Virus record (IMG/VR): IMGVR_UViG_3300048008_000100
Span: 1-37,614 of that record
Strand: one strand, 5' to 3'
DNA: 37,614 nucleotides
Source: a virus
The notes under the pieces are model-generated. The model did no database searches, was not told where the DNA came from, and saw only the letters and a program-made list of their open reading frames with translations. Below, in pieces: positions 15,120 through 24,892 of the stretch (position 1 is the first letter of the stretch; the number at the start of each line of letters is the position of its first letter). Position numbers and translations under genes: made by a program.

Positions 15120-18100
15120 CTATATAGGTAAACGCTGTTTTAGCGTAGTTCCGACATCAAAACCATTCTTAAGTATTACGTCTATAGTTTCAGCAGTAGG
15201 CCCAAGTATCGGTAGTATCGGGTTTTTGCCCCATTCGGCGTTTTGAAGAGCCATGTTTCCAATAGCCAAAGGCCCTACGAAGCCCGATCTATCAAATATT
15301 TCGGCTAGATACTGATCCCAGTCCATGCTATCTGACCTAAAGTACCTATCAGACGCGTCTAGTCCGGGGACAGCCCATGCTAAACCATACTTAGCGTACT
15401 CCCTAAGCTCCAGCGCAAGCATAGCTAAAGGCATAGTGGCTATAGCGGTTAGGAAAAACACAGCTGTTGTGGCTGTCAGCTGCTCTATACCCTTAGTCTC
15501 GTTGCGACGGTTTAACGCCTCTCGGAATACACCGCCAGTGATAACTTTGGTGTAGGCATACAGGAACGATTTCAGCTGCCATACCAAAGCCCAATGCGGG
15601 TCAGACGCCCATTGAGGGCGCTCTGCTGCGTTTGGCCTCAAAATAGATGACTCTACAAACCTCTGTAGCCCGCGTTTTACTTTTACGCCCTCTGGACTAG
15701 TCAGCTTACGCCCACCTTTTTCCCAAGCTATTACTTCAGCGGCTGTCAGCCCAAGCTCTTTCAGGTAGCGCTCGGAACGCGGATTATTAAACTCATTCTT
15801 AGCGTGCTTAAGAATGAACTGAACGCCCATGCCAGCGGCAAACTCCCTAGTGAACTTCGTAAAGAAGTTCAATCCAATAACCGAGAAGAATCGATCGCTC
15901 ATCTTACGGACTTTGGTATCCATGTAGTCTTGTTCGGCTTCCGTAACCCAAGCGTTAGCCACTACTTCACTAGTAATTACGCCTAAGTCTCTTGCAAACT
16001 GAGTAGCTTCAGCTCTGTTCTTTATAGTAGCCCCTATTTGCTTAAAAGCGGTCATGAACGTATCCATGTTTAGCTCTTTAGAGTTAATAATCGGGCCTGC
16101 AAGCTCTGGTACAGAAGCTATCGTTGCAAACGGTAAAATAGTCACAAACTGCAAAAACTGCCCGTAGCTATTAATCTTCCGCCACAGTGGACTAAGCGGT
16201 TTACTTTGATACCCCAAGTAAGTACCGATTATGCCCCTAGCAATCTCAGCGTCTTCTTCAGACAGCTTGGCTAACTCAGCATCAAGTAAACTATTACCGT
16301 TAGCGTCTTTAGTATGCGTGTTCCACTCTACTCTTTTAACGATATGACGCATGTAGCTAACAAAAGCGTCTTGCGGCTCTTGTAAAAAACCAGCGTCACT
16401 AAGGAGCTTACGGTCTATACCTTTTGTTAATATAATAGATCTTTCAACTGCCGCTGCTGGGTCTGTAGGATCAATAGTAATAGGAGCGTTATCTTGCACC
16501 GACTCTGCATACTTACGTAAGTACTGCACAGCTTCTAAAGCCCTTTCTCTAGTAATTCCAGGCTGGTTAGCAACTATAAAGTCTACAAACTCATCAGGCC
16601 TAGACTCTATCTCTAATAGATTAAGAACTACTGGGAAGTAGTTTTCTTGGCGGTTTATGTTTGTGTTGGAAGGCTCTATATAGTCATCAAACAACTGATC
16701 TAAAAACTGACGAACTTTTCGAGCCAACGGATTTTCTAGTTCAGCTGTAGGAGTAGAAGAAGAAGCTTCTAATAAAGCGGCTTGTACTTGTGGGTCAGAT
16801 AAAGGGCCTACCTCATCTTCAAACTTATTCTGCAGCCCGTCTAACTTACGAGACTTCGCGCCTAGCATGCCAAGCCCGCCTTCTTGAGAGGCGTCCTGAG
16901 ACCTAACATAAAACATGTCAGCTATAGGCCTGCTTACAGAGCGCAGTACACCGTCTGCTGTTCTTACTAGCTTCATTATAGGACGAATCGCAGGGTTCTT
17001 AGCTAGGTCAGAAATCTTAGACTGCCAGTGTGAAGCTAGAGCTTCGCCGTTCTGCTTAACGATAACTTCTGTTACTTCTGCAGCTAGCTGCTTAGCTTTG
17101 AAAGGAACTTCGTTAGGCGCTGATTCTTTTACGCGCCCCGTAACAGCGTCCATGTACTGCTCAAACTCTTGGGGGAGTTTTCTACCCATGCGTTTACGGA
17201 CGTTAGTAGACAACGTCCTGTAGAGGGCTTTCAAGCTATCGGCTACTTTCTTAAAGTGTCTGTCGGTCAGCGACGCAGCTTTGCGTTTTACAAACTCACG
17301 GCTAGCCCATTTCGCTACGTTATCAGCGTACCATTCTTCAAACGCAAGATCCTGATTACCGTATTTATCTAGGTAGTTCTGACGGCGAGCATCTCTGTTA
17401 AACGCTTTAAGTAACGAATTCCTTAGTGCCCGCTGCGCCAAAGCCCCGTTTTGCTCCTGCTTGAACAAAGCATGTCCAAGCTCGTGCGCTGCAACAACTG
17501 CATCATTTAACGCATTACCAGACTCTCGTATAACCGCTACATTTGCGGCCTCGTTATAAGTGCCTTTTAGAGTTTCCGAAGCACGCATTCTGTCGCGCTG
17601 TTCTATAACAGACTCTAAGGCTTTACCAGAAAACTCCGCCTGTAGCTGAGCATCAGTAGCCGTGTCTAATTGGGCAAACGTTAGTACACGAGGCGGGTTA
17701 ACAAACTTAACAGCCTTAACCAACGTGTCTATAACGCCTTTCACAATAGGGTTAGTAAACCCTGTAGCTTCTAACCCGCCGCCTGTGGCTGGGCCAGTTG
17801 TGGGTGCTCGACCGGAGCGTTGATCCGGGCCAAAAGAAGGGCCAGCTTCTTGCTCAATGCGCGTTTGTGGTATATCGAGATTAGCGCTGCTTCTTTGCAT
17901 GCGCTCAATCTCTGTCATGTCCGTTGTTTCTATTTCTACGTCAGTTTCTGGGTCAAAAGTACCGTCGTTGCGCTGTGTTTCGTTAGTTACAGTTCGCCCT
18001 GATGTTAGCAGCTGCTTTAGCCCTACATCAGTATTTCCAATACGTGCTGCAGTTACATTAAGTGAGTCTGGTAAAGCGCCCTGTATACTAAACAAAGATT

Positions 18101-20348
18101 GTCCATCTATAAGAACGTCGTAGCCTTCCAGCTGAAGATCGGCAAAAATTTCTTGTAAGCCTTTCCTAGCTGACTCTAGAGGAGCACCACTTTGAAACGT
18201 CTCGTCGCCACGTATGCGGAGAAGGCGTTTACCGGCATTGGTAATATCAACTAAGTTGATTTTAGCAGGCCTGCCCCGCCCTTCAGGAGGCACTATGACA
18301 ACGCGAGAGTCGCGAGCAAACTTACTTCGCTTAGCTTTGTTAACTGCCGCCGCTAGAAAAGCCGCACTGTCGAACTCTGAGTCCGCCGGTAGCCCTTCTC
18401 TCACTACTTTATAAGAGTTGCCTTCCTTTATTACAGAGACTTCGGAAGTTGGGTTTCCATTCTGCTCATCAACAGCTTTTCGCAGTAAAGACTCTGACAT
18501 CTCCCCGTAAAAAGGATCAGTCCAATCAGTGGGGCCAAACGCATCTACATAGTCATTTCTTAAAGACTCAGTGTTATCGAAGACCTCATTAGGGTCGCGC
18601 TTGGGGGCGAAGGGGGAGGACTCAACGCGTTCTACTTCTAGCTCTTGCTCAGTTTGGGTCTCGTCAAATACCGTGGTACTGAAGTCATCTTCAGTTATGT
18701 CCATCTCACGGATAGTCGGGCCTGCTTCTTGTTCAGCTCTTTTACGGCGCTCTTCTAGCGCTTTCTCTACAGTTGTGCGACGTACGCTCCCACCTTCCGG
18801 AGCCAAAGCATTGGCGGCGGAAAAAGCGGCTTCTAGCCCGTCTTTACTTGTAACTTCTTCTGAGATGACGGCCCCGTTAGCATCTAGCGCCTGCACCACT
18901 AGATCACCGGGAGCGGTTGTATCTTTAGCTGCGCTATAGCCTAAAGCTGAAGCGAGAGACTGATCACTCGCCTCTTCTTGTATAACTTGGTCTACCGCTG
19001 TTCTGTTTGTAGATACTATAGTGCCACGGCCCGGAATAAACGCTGCGAACGCTAGTTTGCCATTCACTGTTATTTCAGTCGGCTTATTAGGTCTAGCATT
19101 ATACTGAGGGTCGTTACCGGCGACCCAGACAGCTTCTTTGTTGCTAGTATCATCTACCATCGCACTAAGCTGCGCATTAATATCAGCCTGAGACTCGGGA
19201 GTTGTTATCCCCGACATCATATCGCCGTACTGCTCTTTGTTTATCTCTGAGTCAGTCTGCTGAGTCTGCCCTTGGTCTAGTAGGCGTCTAGCTTTATCTA
19301 CTACGTTAGCCGCCAGATTACCCGTGCCTTCTGCTATATCTTCCCTACGAGATATAACGTTGCCTGCGGCTCCGCCTGCAGCACCTAGAGCGCCGCCGCT
19401 AAAGAACCCTGCAAACGCTGCTTCGCCTAACCTTAAGGCAGCTTCTTGTGCTGTAAACGAGTCGTCCATAGAAGCACGGTTGGCTATGGCTATACCTTCC
19501 TGTACAACCTCAGTGGTGCCTTCAATCGCTGCACTTCTACCGGCAGTAGTAGTTATATCCTTAGCAAGAGTAGAGAATATATCTCCATCTTTTACAGCGC
19601 GTTTTGCCGCTACGTTTCCAAACGCTTTTAGTATAGCCGCTTCACCAAGCGTACCAACCGCCGCTATAGGAGCACCAACCAAGAAAGACCTTAAAGCTGT
19701 ATCTGCCCCAAGTTCTTGGTCTGACTCTACAGCCTCTCTAAGCCCGCCAGCCGCTGCTGGCACATACTCTGCACCGAACGCGCCTGACAGAGCGCCACGT
19801 TTTGCGTAGTCGTACGACATCTGGGCAATAAGGCGTTCGTCGGGCGTTGCTACGCCTTTCGCTGTTCGTTCTAATGAGTCTTTGGCGATACGCTGAGCGG
19901 CTTTGGAAGCTACTTTTTTACCTACAGCCTTGCCTATAACGCCGCCTATGCCACCACCTGCTATAGAAGTAATAGCAGAGACAGAAGTCTGTCCGGTAAA
20001 TTTAGCTACTTGGCTTAGGAATCCGTCTACGGAAGGCTCTTCGAGGAAGTCTTCAAAGCTTTGCATGCCTGTAGTGGCTGCGGCGGCAAGATTTTCCCTT
20101 TGTTGCGCCGAACGTATATTATCTTCGGCGGCTTCTTGGTTACCGACTGTGAGATTAAAAAGACCTTTGAAATACTCAACGTCGGCAGACAAACCTTCCG
20201 CACCCGCCTGTAAACCGCGTGAGAAGGTTTCCCCGAGTCCGACAACAGCTGGTGCGCCCGCTTCTGTAGTACCAGTAACTGCATTTACAGGGTTAACTTC
20301 TTCCGACGTGTCTACCTGAAGAAACTGTTTAATAGGATCGTTAGCCAT
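15120..20348 (-). CDS. giant internal virion (ejection) protein with zinc metallopeptidase motif and LPD38-like end
   Basis: 1742 residues. The N-terminal 350 residues contain two glycine-zipper-like hydrophobic stretches (about 121-143, G-G-G-I-G-G-V-I-G-K-A-V-G, and about 310-335), as expected of ejection proteins that enter the cell envelope. A long low-complexity charged linker follows. At residues 955-959 is HELGH within V-V-A-A-H-E-L-G-H-A-L-F, a zincin active-site motif. The last about 200 residues (R-P-Q-W-A-S-D-P-H-W-A-L-V-W-Q-L-K-S-F-L-Y-A-Y-T-K) resemble the LPD38 domain of large polyvalent proteins. It ends the ejection-protein run and precedes the lysozyme. By analogy with T7 gp16-type proteins it should leave the head with the DNA. 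The peptidase substrate is unknown. Confidence 0.8.
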   Translation of the reverse strand: MANDPIKQFLQVDTSEEVNPVNAVTGTTEAGAPAVVGLGETFSRGLQAGAEGLSADVEYFKGLFNLTVGNQEAAEDNIRSAQQRENLAAAATTGMQSFEDFLEEPSVDGFLSQVAKFTGQTSVSAITSIAGGGIGGVIGKAVGKKVASKAAQRIAKDSLERTAKGVATPDERLIAQMSYDYAKRGALSGAFGAEYVPAAAGGLREAVESDQELGADTALRSFLVGAPIAAVGTLGEAAILKAFGNVAAKRAVKDGDIFSTLAKDITTTAGRSAAIEGTTEVVQEGIAIANRASMDDSFTAQEAALRLGEAAFAGFFSGGALGAAGGAAGNVISRREDIAEGTGNLAANVVDKARRLLDQGQTQQTDSEINKEQYGDMMSGITTPESQADINAQLSAMVDDTSNKEAVWVAGNDPQYNARPNKPTEITVNGKLAFAAFIPGRGTIVSTNRTAVDQVIQEEASDQSLASALGYSAAKDTTAPGDLVVQALDANGAVISEEVTSKDGLEAAFSAANALAPEGGSVRRTTVEKALEERRKRAEQEAGPTIREMDITEDDFSTTVFDETQTEQELEVERVESSPFAPKRDPNEVFDNTESLRNDYVDAFGPTDWTDPFYGEMSESLLRKAVDEQNGNPTSEVSVIKEGNSYKVVREGLPADSEFDSAAFLAAAVNKAKRSKFARDSRVVIVPPEGRGRPAKINLVDITNAGKRLLRIRGDETFQSGAPLESARKGLQEIFADLQLEGYDVLIDGQSLFSIQGALPDSLNVTAARIGNTDVGLKQLLTSGRTVTNETQRNDGTFDPETDVEIETTDMTEIERMQRSSANLDIPQTRIEQEAGPSFGPDQRSGRAPTTGPATGGGLEATGFTNPIVKGVIDTLVKAVKFVNPPRVLTFAQLDTATDAQLQAEFSGKALESVIEQRDRMRASETLKGTYNEAANVAVIRESGNALNDAVVAAHELGHALFKQEQNGALAQRALRNSLLKAFNRDARRQNYLDKYGNQDLAFEEWYADNVAKWASREFVKRKAASLTDRHFKKVADSLKALYRTLSTNVRKRMGRKLPQEFEQYMDAVTGRVKESAPNEVPFKAKQLAAEVTEVIVKQNGEALASHWQSKISDLAKNPAIRPIMKLVRTADGVLRSVSRPIADMFYVRSQDASQEGGLGMLGAKSRKLDGLQNKFEDEVGPLSDPQVQAALLEASSSTPTAELENPLARKVRQFLDQLFDDYIEPSNTNINRQENYFPVVLNLLEIESRPDEFVDFIVANQPGITRERALEAVQYLRKYAESVQDNAPITIDPTDPAAAVERSIILTKGIDRKLLSDAGFLQEPQDAFVSYMRHIVKRVEWNTHTKDANGNSLLDAELAKLSEEDAEIARGIIGTYLGYQSKPLSPLWRKINSYGQFLQFVTILPFATIASVPELAGPIINSKELNMDTFMTAFKQIGATIKNRAEATQFARDLGVITSEVVANAWVTEAEQDYMDTKVRKMSDRFFSVIGLNFFTKFTREFAAGMGVQFILKHAKNEFNNPRSERYLKELGLTAAEVIAWEKGGRKLTSPEGVKVKRGLQRFVESSILRPNAAERPQWASDPHWALVWQLKSFLYAYTKVITGGVFREALNRRNETKGIEQLTATTAVFFLTAIATMPLAMLALELREYAKYGLAWAVPGLDASDRYFRSDSMDWDQYLAEIFDRSGFVGPLAIGNMALQNAEWGKNPILPILGPTAETIDVILKNGFDVGTTLKQRLPI

Positions 20349-20370
20349 TTAGTTTTCTCAGTTAGAACGT

Positions 20371-22554
20371 TTACCTTCTAGACCTAGCTGCTTCAACATT
20401 TTTTTGAGCCGCTTCTGCTACAATGTTGTACAGATTATCATCAAGGTTACGTAAAGCAGTAGCTCGTATTCGCTGATCGGCTATACGACCATCAGGCCCG
20501 GTATAGTAGAACGTTGCAGGCCTACCGCCCCTCATATCTACACCTACGCGGCTTAGATCAAAATCGGTAGACGAGACTACATCCTCTGCATCTATACGGA
20601 AGAAACTGTATAAAGTTTCAGAGAATCCACCTTCCTCTTCTGCAGCATACCCAGCCACAGCTAAGCTGACGCCTTGGTTAATAGCAGCTTGGTAAATTTG
20701 TTGCTCTTCAGGTAATGCTGCGCTTGAAGCTCTAGTCATAATCCTAGGCAATATTGTCGTAGTGTATTTCCTAGCAGATCTAGCAGTAAGTCCATCACTC
20801 TCTTCGCCAAAGAAAGTATCTACAGTTTCCTCGCCAAACTTTGTAGCTTCTTCAGCAGCCTTGTCTACTCTAGCCCGCTGGTCATTGTTTAGATTTCTTT
20901 CAAGCTCACGCTGCCTAGATATAGAATTTCGTAGGTTAGTAAGCGCATTAGTCTGATTTATCCCCTGTTCACCAGCTTCTTGCGCAGACAAACTGAGAGT
21001 GCCAGTCTCTTTGAGGTTACTCATTTCAGCCCGCGCCTGATCTCTAGCAGTCTGATCTGGGGCTATGACAGCTAGTAAAGCTCGGTAAGCTAACTGCTCA
21101 TTAGACGGCAGCTCACTAATCTGCTGCACAGAAGTAATGTTTGATTCTTGCAAACGCTGGCGCATAACGCCTATCTGTTCAGGAGTAAAAGTAAGGTCGC
21201 CATTGTCTACTGCTTCGTCCACTTGTTCTGGGGTCATGGCGTCTAAGCGAGTGAAAACTTGCTCCTCTAGGCTCTTGTACTCCTGAGTCCCCATTACTTG
21301 AGTTCGTAAACCTAAAGCCTCCTCCAGCTGAGTCTTAACAGGCATCCTTTCGTCTATCTGCGATTGATAGCGCTCTTTAAGCTCAGGCAGATACGCTTTG
21401 TTCTGTTTCGCTTTTAGGTCTTTTATCTCTGCGGAAACGGCTTCTAGACTCACGTTGTTTTGGGTGTCTATTATATCTTTCCTTCTCCTAGACAAGTTAT
21501 CGAGCTTGAGCATAATCTCGTCTTTTTCTTCCTCTGACGTAGCAGCGTCAAACTTTGTCCGGGCTTCATTTATCTCCTTATCTAGGAGGGGTATCCGGCG
21601 TAGCATTCTGTTTCTAGATTTAAGAGACGCGTCTTCCGCTGGTTTGCTAAGCACGTCGCTATCTAACTCCGCTGAAAACGGTTCGTACTCTACAAGCTCG
21701 CCTTCCGCTTGTATCTTAGGCAGCTCTATGCCGAGCGAAGTCGCTTGGTCTTCAAGGATAGCTATTTTCTCTTCGCTAGATCCAGCATCCGCCAAAACAG
21801 ATCGGAACTGCCTAGAAAGCCCAACGTCGCCGCTAGAGTCTATAGCAGGCAAAACATTAGCCTGTAGTGTTCTTACTCTTTCGGCTTGAGCTATATCAGC
21901 AGAGTTTGCTCCGCTAAAGGCTAAAAAAGCCACGCCTCTCTGCCCAGATAATATAGAGCTGGCGTTAGTCACATTTATAAAATCGTCACTGACTAAAGAA
22001 GCTGCTTGGGCTGGGGTAAAAGTAGCAACCCTAGAGGTCGGGTCAGAACTGCCGTCCTCGGTAAGAACACCGGGTGACCCGTCCTCATATTCTCCAGTGA
22101 CTACGATAGACCCGTCTTCTGCTCTCTGGTAGTCCGTAAATTTAAAACCTTCTATCGGGTTCTGCCTATTAGCAGCATCTATGAGAAGTTTGCTAGCGGT
22201 CTGATTTTTAGAGCCTAATAGTTCGGTCAGCCTATCTGTAGAAAGAGAAAAATTTCCGCTAGCAGGATTAAACAAGCCAATATTAGCAGCCTCCGCTATT
22301 GTATTATTAGCCGCTTGCTGGGTCATGCCCATGTCAAATAGTGACTGCTCGCGGGCTTCTTGGGCCGCGCTTATTTCGTAAGTTTTTTCAAACTGTTTTA
22401 CGCTTTCATCAAACTCTGTTTTACGTTGCGCGAGAGCAGCATCACGCTGTGTCAGCTGCCTATCTCGGGCAGCTTCATCTCGACGCTGCTGAGCCATAGC
22501 TGACGCGCCTTGGAACCCGGCCAGTAATCCACTACCAAAATCTTGTGCCGCCAT
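20371..22554 (-). CDS. internal virion protein, coiled-coil rich
   Basis: 727 residues. MAAQDFGSGLLAGFQGASAM with the following A-Q-Q-R-R-D-E-A-A-R-D-R-Q-L-T-Q-R-D is a G-F-x-G/A-x-x-x-x-Q-Q start common to podoviral internal proteins. Most of the chain is charged helix with predicted coiled coils (about 20-75, 310-400, 540-600). No membrane segment or catalytic motif is seen. It lies between a 198-residue protein and the 1742-residue protein in the same orientation, the position of T7 gp15-like ejection proteins. It is probably packed in the head core and released with the DNA. Family assignment is by context and composition. Confidence 0.65.
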   Translation of the reverse strand: MAAQDFGSGLLAGFQGASAMAQQRRDEAARDRQLTQRDAALAQRKTEFDESVKQFEKTYEISAAQEAREQSLFDMGMTQQAANNTIAEAANIGLFNPASGNFSLSTDRLTELLGSKNQTASKLLIDAANRQNPIEGFKFTDYQRAEDGSIVVTGEYEDGSPGVLTEDGSSDPTSRVATFTPAQAASLVSDDFINVTNASSILSGQRGVAFLAFSGANSADIAQAERVRTLQANVLPAIDSSGDVGLSRQFRSVLADAGSSEEKIAILEDQATSLGIELPKIQAEGELVEYEPFSAELDSDVLSKPAEDASLKSRNRMLRRIPLLDKEINEARTKFDAATSEEEKDEIMLKLDNLSRRRKDIIDTQNNVSLEAVSAEIKDLKAKQNKAYLPELKERYQSQIDERMPVKTQLEEALGLRTQVMGTQEYKSLEEQVFTRLDAMTPEQVDEAVDNGDLTFTPEQIGVMRQRLQESNITSVQQISELPSNEQLAYRALLAVIAPDQTARDQARAEMSNLKETGTLSLSAQEAGEQGINQTNALTNLRNSISRQRELERNLNNDQRARVDKAAEEATKFGEETVDTFFGEESDGLTARSARKYTTTILPRIMTRASSAALPEEQQIYQAAINQGVSLAVAGYAAEEEGGFSETLYSFFRIDAEDVVSSTDFDLSRVGVDMRGGRPATFYYTGPDGRIADQRIRATALRNLDDNLYNIVAEAAQKNVEAARSRR

Positions 22555-22564
22555 GAAAGGTCTC

Positions 22565-23161
22565 CTAGAACGCTAGCGCCATGATTGCCATAGAGCCTAA
22601 ACTGCCTAATGTACTGTAAGTTTGGGCCTTAGACGCTGCTTTAGCTTGGGTAAAGGCGTTTTGACGAGATACAGCGTCGCCAGCAGCTGAACCTAGCTGA
22701 CTCTGTGAAGAACGATTAACGCCTTGGCCTATGTTTATAAGGTCTGATAGCAGCCCAGTATTCGCTTCTCTCTGAGCAATACGAGCGTCGTTCACTGACT
22801 GCACTCCGCCTAAAGTGTTTGCCCGCTGCAGCATAAGCTGTTGCTGCTGAATTTGTGCGGGAGTTAGAGCGGCACCGTAGCGAGAAGCAGTGCGACTGGC
22901 TATACCACCCGCCAAACCTTGAGCAGTGCCTACATCCTGCCGCGCCTGATCTATAAGACTAGTATCTGTCTGGGCTTTATTCAGAAGATTTTCTTCAAAG
23001 CCACGATAGTTCTTAATGTAGTCTAGATACTCTTGGCGAGTTATGTTTGCATAAGCCTGATCGGGGTTATTAACTGTAGGAAGCGCATTCGTTGGCATTG
23101 CTGTGTTACCTAGACCACGCTCTAGTAAAGACTCTGTATCCATGTACGCTAGGCTAGACAT
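22565..23161 (-). CDS. internal virion protein, Ala/Gln-rich helical
   Basis: 198 residues, Ala/Gln/Ser-rich, with a short hydrophobic C-terminus (L-G-S-M-A-I-M-A-L-A-F). The central Y-G-A-A-L-T-P-A-Q-I-Q-Q-Q-Q-L-M-L-Q-R-A segment is one I recognise from small podoviral ejection proteins (T7 gp14-like position), which form the outer-membrane part of the ejection channel. It sits three bases after a similar 211-residue protein and before the 727-residue protein. The hydrophobic end may insert in a membrane. Exact homology cannot be claimed without a profile search. Confidence 0.6.
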   Translation of the reverse strand: MSSLAYMDTESLLERGLGNTAMPTNALPTVNNPDQAYANITRQEYLDYIKNYRGFEENLLNKAQTDTSLIDQARQDVGTAQGLAGGIASRTASRYGAALTPAQIQQQQLMLQRANTLGGVQSVNDARIAQREANTGLLSDLINIGQGVNRSSQSQLGSAAGDAVSRQNAFTQAKAASKAQTYSTLGSLGSMAIMALAF

Positions 23162-23164
23162 ACC

Positions 23165-23800
23165 CTACCCTCCGAATACTTTCGAGAAACCTAAGCGGCT
23201 AGACGGACTCGACATTTTGTTGCCAGCCTCATCTACAGGAGTAAAGAACGTGCCTTTAAACTGATTAGGTGATGCTACGCCGCCCCTAGTAGACATGTTA
23301 TCTAACCCCTGTCCTAAAATTGTTCCGGCGACCTGCCCCGCCGCGCTCATCTTAGCTTGAGCTACGTCTTGGTTCGCCCTAGCACGAGTTAGTGCCTGTG
23401 AAGTAGCCAAACGAGAGGCTTGAGCCATACCGCTTTGTGCGTCTGCAGCTTGACCGCGAGCAGTACCGAGCACGTTTGTCTGCATTTTATTCTGAACGTC
23501 TTTTGCTGCTACGTTAGCAACGCCTAGCTGCCCTTGATAGGCCTGAGCTAGATCGCCAGTTCGTGTGGCACTTTGGGTCTGTGCGTAGGAAGGAGCTGCT
23601 GTAAGCGCTTGCATGGTATCAGCGCCTGCACGCCCTCTGAGACCGGACTGCACGTCTGTTGTGAGGGACTGGTCCCGCATCTGCTGTAGCAGGGGGTCGT
23701 ACTTCTGTTTGAAGTACTGGTACTCCGCCATAGCGGTTGAAGCAGACGCTTGTTCAGCTGCTGAAGCTTGGTAATCTTGTGACTTTGGTCTAGCACCCAT
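23165..23800 (-). CDS. internal virion protein, Ala/Gln-rich helical (paralogue-like partner)
   Basis: 211 residues, starting MGARPKSQDYQASAAEQASA, with Y-F-K-Q-K-Y-D-P-L-L-Q-Q-M-R-D near residue 30 and a central Ala/Gln/Thr-rich helical region. The C-terminal 40 residues are glycine- and serine-rich. Composition and size resemble the adjacent 198-residue protein, so the two may be distant duplicates or partners in the ejection apparatus. Start and preceding stop share one base. There is no enzymatic motif. It belongs to the ejection group by position between the head-tail adaptors and the large internal proteins. Confidence 0.6.
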   Translation of the reverse strand: MGARPKSQDYQASAAEQASASTAMAEYQYFKQKYDPLLQQMRDQSLTTDVQSGLRGRAGADTMQALTAAPSYAQTQSATRTGDLAQAYQGQLGVANVAAKDVQNKMQTNVLGTARGQAADAQSGMAQASRLATSQALTRARANQDVAQAKMSAAGQVAGTILGQGLDNMSTRGGVASPNQFKGTFFTPVDEAGNKMSSPSSRLGFSKVFGG

Positions 23801-24258
23801 TACAGATACCTCTTAAATACGACTGTATCGACCTCCCATCCAGTATGCTCTAAATAAGAGATAACTTTAGGTACAGCCGATCTTGTTTCTATCTTTGTAA
23901 ACCCAGCAGCTTTAGCTACTTCTTCAAAGAAAGATAGGTGTTTTACAGCTAGGTTGGTACCACGTTCTTTAGCCCACGCTAGCCATATTAAAAATGTTCT
24001 TTCGCCGTTAAAAACGTCTGTCTCGCCGGTGGATACTACAAACCCTTCGTCAGTCATCCATAAAACGGCTTGCTCCGCCTTACAAGCACCGTACACATGT
24101 TCTGGTGTGAATGTAAGATTAGAGTCAGCTTTCAGTACATCTTCTACGCCTTGCTTAACCCAGTGCCATTCATTTTCTATGTCGGCAAATACCGGGTTAC
24201 TAAACGTCTGATCTGTATCTGTGGCGTCGTCGCTTTGTGGGGGTGTAGAGTCCACCAT
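23800..24258 (-). CDS. GNAT-like / T7 gp13-position protein
   Basis: 152 residues. The core W-x-x-V-K-x-G-V-E-D-V-L ... T-P-E-H-V-Y-G-A-C-K-A-E-Q-A-V-L-W-M-T-D-E-G-F-V-V ... R-T-F-L-I-W-L-A-W-A ... and the end S-Y-L-E-H-T-G-W-E-V-D-T-V-V-F-K-R-Y-L resembles small phage proteins with a minimal acetyltransferase-like fold found at the start of internal-protein clusters (T7 gp13 position). I see no clear acetyl-CoA binding motif, so an assembly role is as likely as catalysis. The ATG has an AGGAAAG ribosome binding site, and the first 59 bases overlap the upstream adaptor gene out of frame. Confidence 0.55.
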   Translation of the reverse strand: MVDSTPPQSDDATDTDQTFSNPVFADIENEWHWVKQGVEDVLKADSNLTFTPEHVYGACKAEQAVLWMTDEGFVVSTGETDVFNGERTFLIWLAWAKERGTNLAVKHLSFFEEVAKAAGFTKIETRSAVPKVISYLEHTGWEVDTVVFKRYL

Positions 24259-24886
24259 AGTTAACTTTCCTAGCTATTCCTGAGTCCGCATGTCTAGCCC
24301 TGCGTTCTGCAGTCTGAATTCCTTCAGCAAACAAAGATCCGTATACCTGAGCGCCTGTGTAATCCGTCCAATCCTTGCTAGGCAGACGTAGCAACCTAAA
24401 CAAAGCGCCACTAACTATAGTATCCCTGTAATCATTTATAAGATCGTTATCTACAGCCGTAGAAGTGTGCGTGGGCTTAAGCTGCGCTCTAACAATAGTA
24501 GAAGATGCTTGTGTGACATCAGGTGTGGGGACAAGCCAGAAAGAAGACTGGGTCTGCTTTACATAGTACTGCGGAGTGCCCGCGCTATCAGCTTCTCTCC
24601 ACTTAGGGATGCGCTGTTCTAACAGATTAGTGCTTATAGGCTCCAAGTCTTTGCCTTTATGCACTGCCCACATAATCTTGTGCACGACCGTGCCTGAAGG
24701 CGGCTCTAAGTCATACTCGTATATGTTGGCTACAGTTGTCACTGGGTCAAGTTCGGCCTGATAAACGCCGCTCTTCTCACATAGCTCAATTACTGCCGCA
24801 CGAATATTGGTTTCGATGAGAGTGTCGGGGCATCCGGGCACCATTGGGATTATTTCTGGTAGCAATGTTTCGTAGGCTATTGCCAT
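24200..24886 (-). CDS. head-tail adaptor (gp6/SU10-adaptor-like)
   Basis: 228 residues. MAIAYETLLPEIIPMVPGCP followed by D-T-L-I-E-T-N-I-R-A-A-V-I-E-L-C-E-K-S is the helical start typical of podoviral adaptor/connector proteins. The centre carries beta strands (I-Y-E-Y-D-L-E-P-P-S-G-T-V-V-H-K-I-M-W) and the end a helix with basic tail (K-R-R-R-H-R-Y-R-S). Such proteins form a ring beneath the portal after DNA packaging. It follows a second adaptor-type gene and precedes the internal protein genes, the expected order. The upstream Shine-Dalgarno is poor, so translation may depend on the preceding gene, which ends six bases away. Confidence 0.7.
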   Translation of the reverse strand: MAIAYETLLPEIIPMVPGCPDTLIETNIRAAVIELCEKSGVYQAELDPVTTVANIYEYDLEPPSGTVVHKIMWAVHKGKDLEPISTNLLEQRIPKWREADSAGTPQYYVKQTQSSFWLVPTPDVTQASSTIVRAQLKPTHTSTAVDNDLINDYRDTIVSGALFRLLRLPSKDWTDYTGAQVYGSLFAEGIQTAERRARHADSGIARKVNYGGLYTPTKRRRHRYRSDV

Positions 24887-24892
24887 AGGAGA

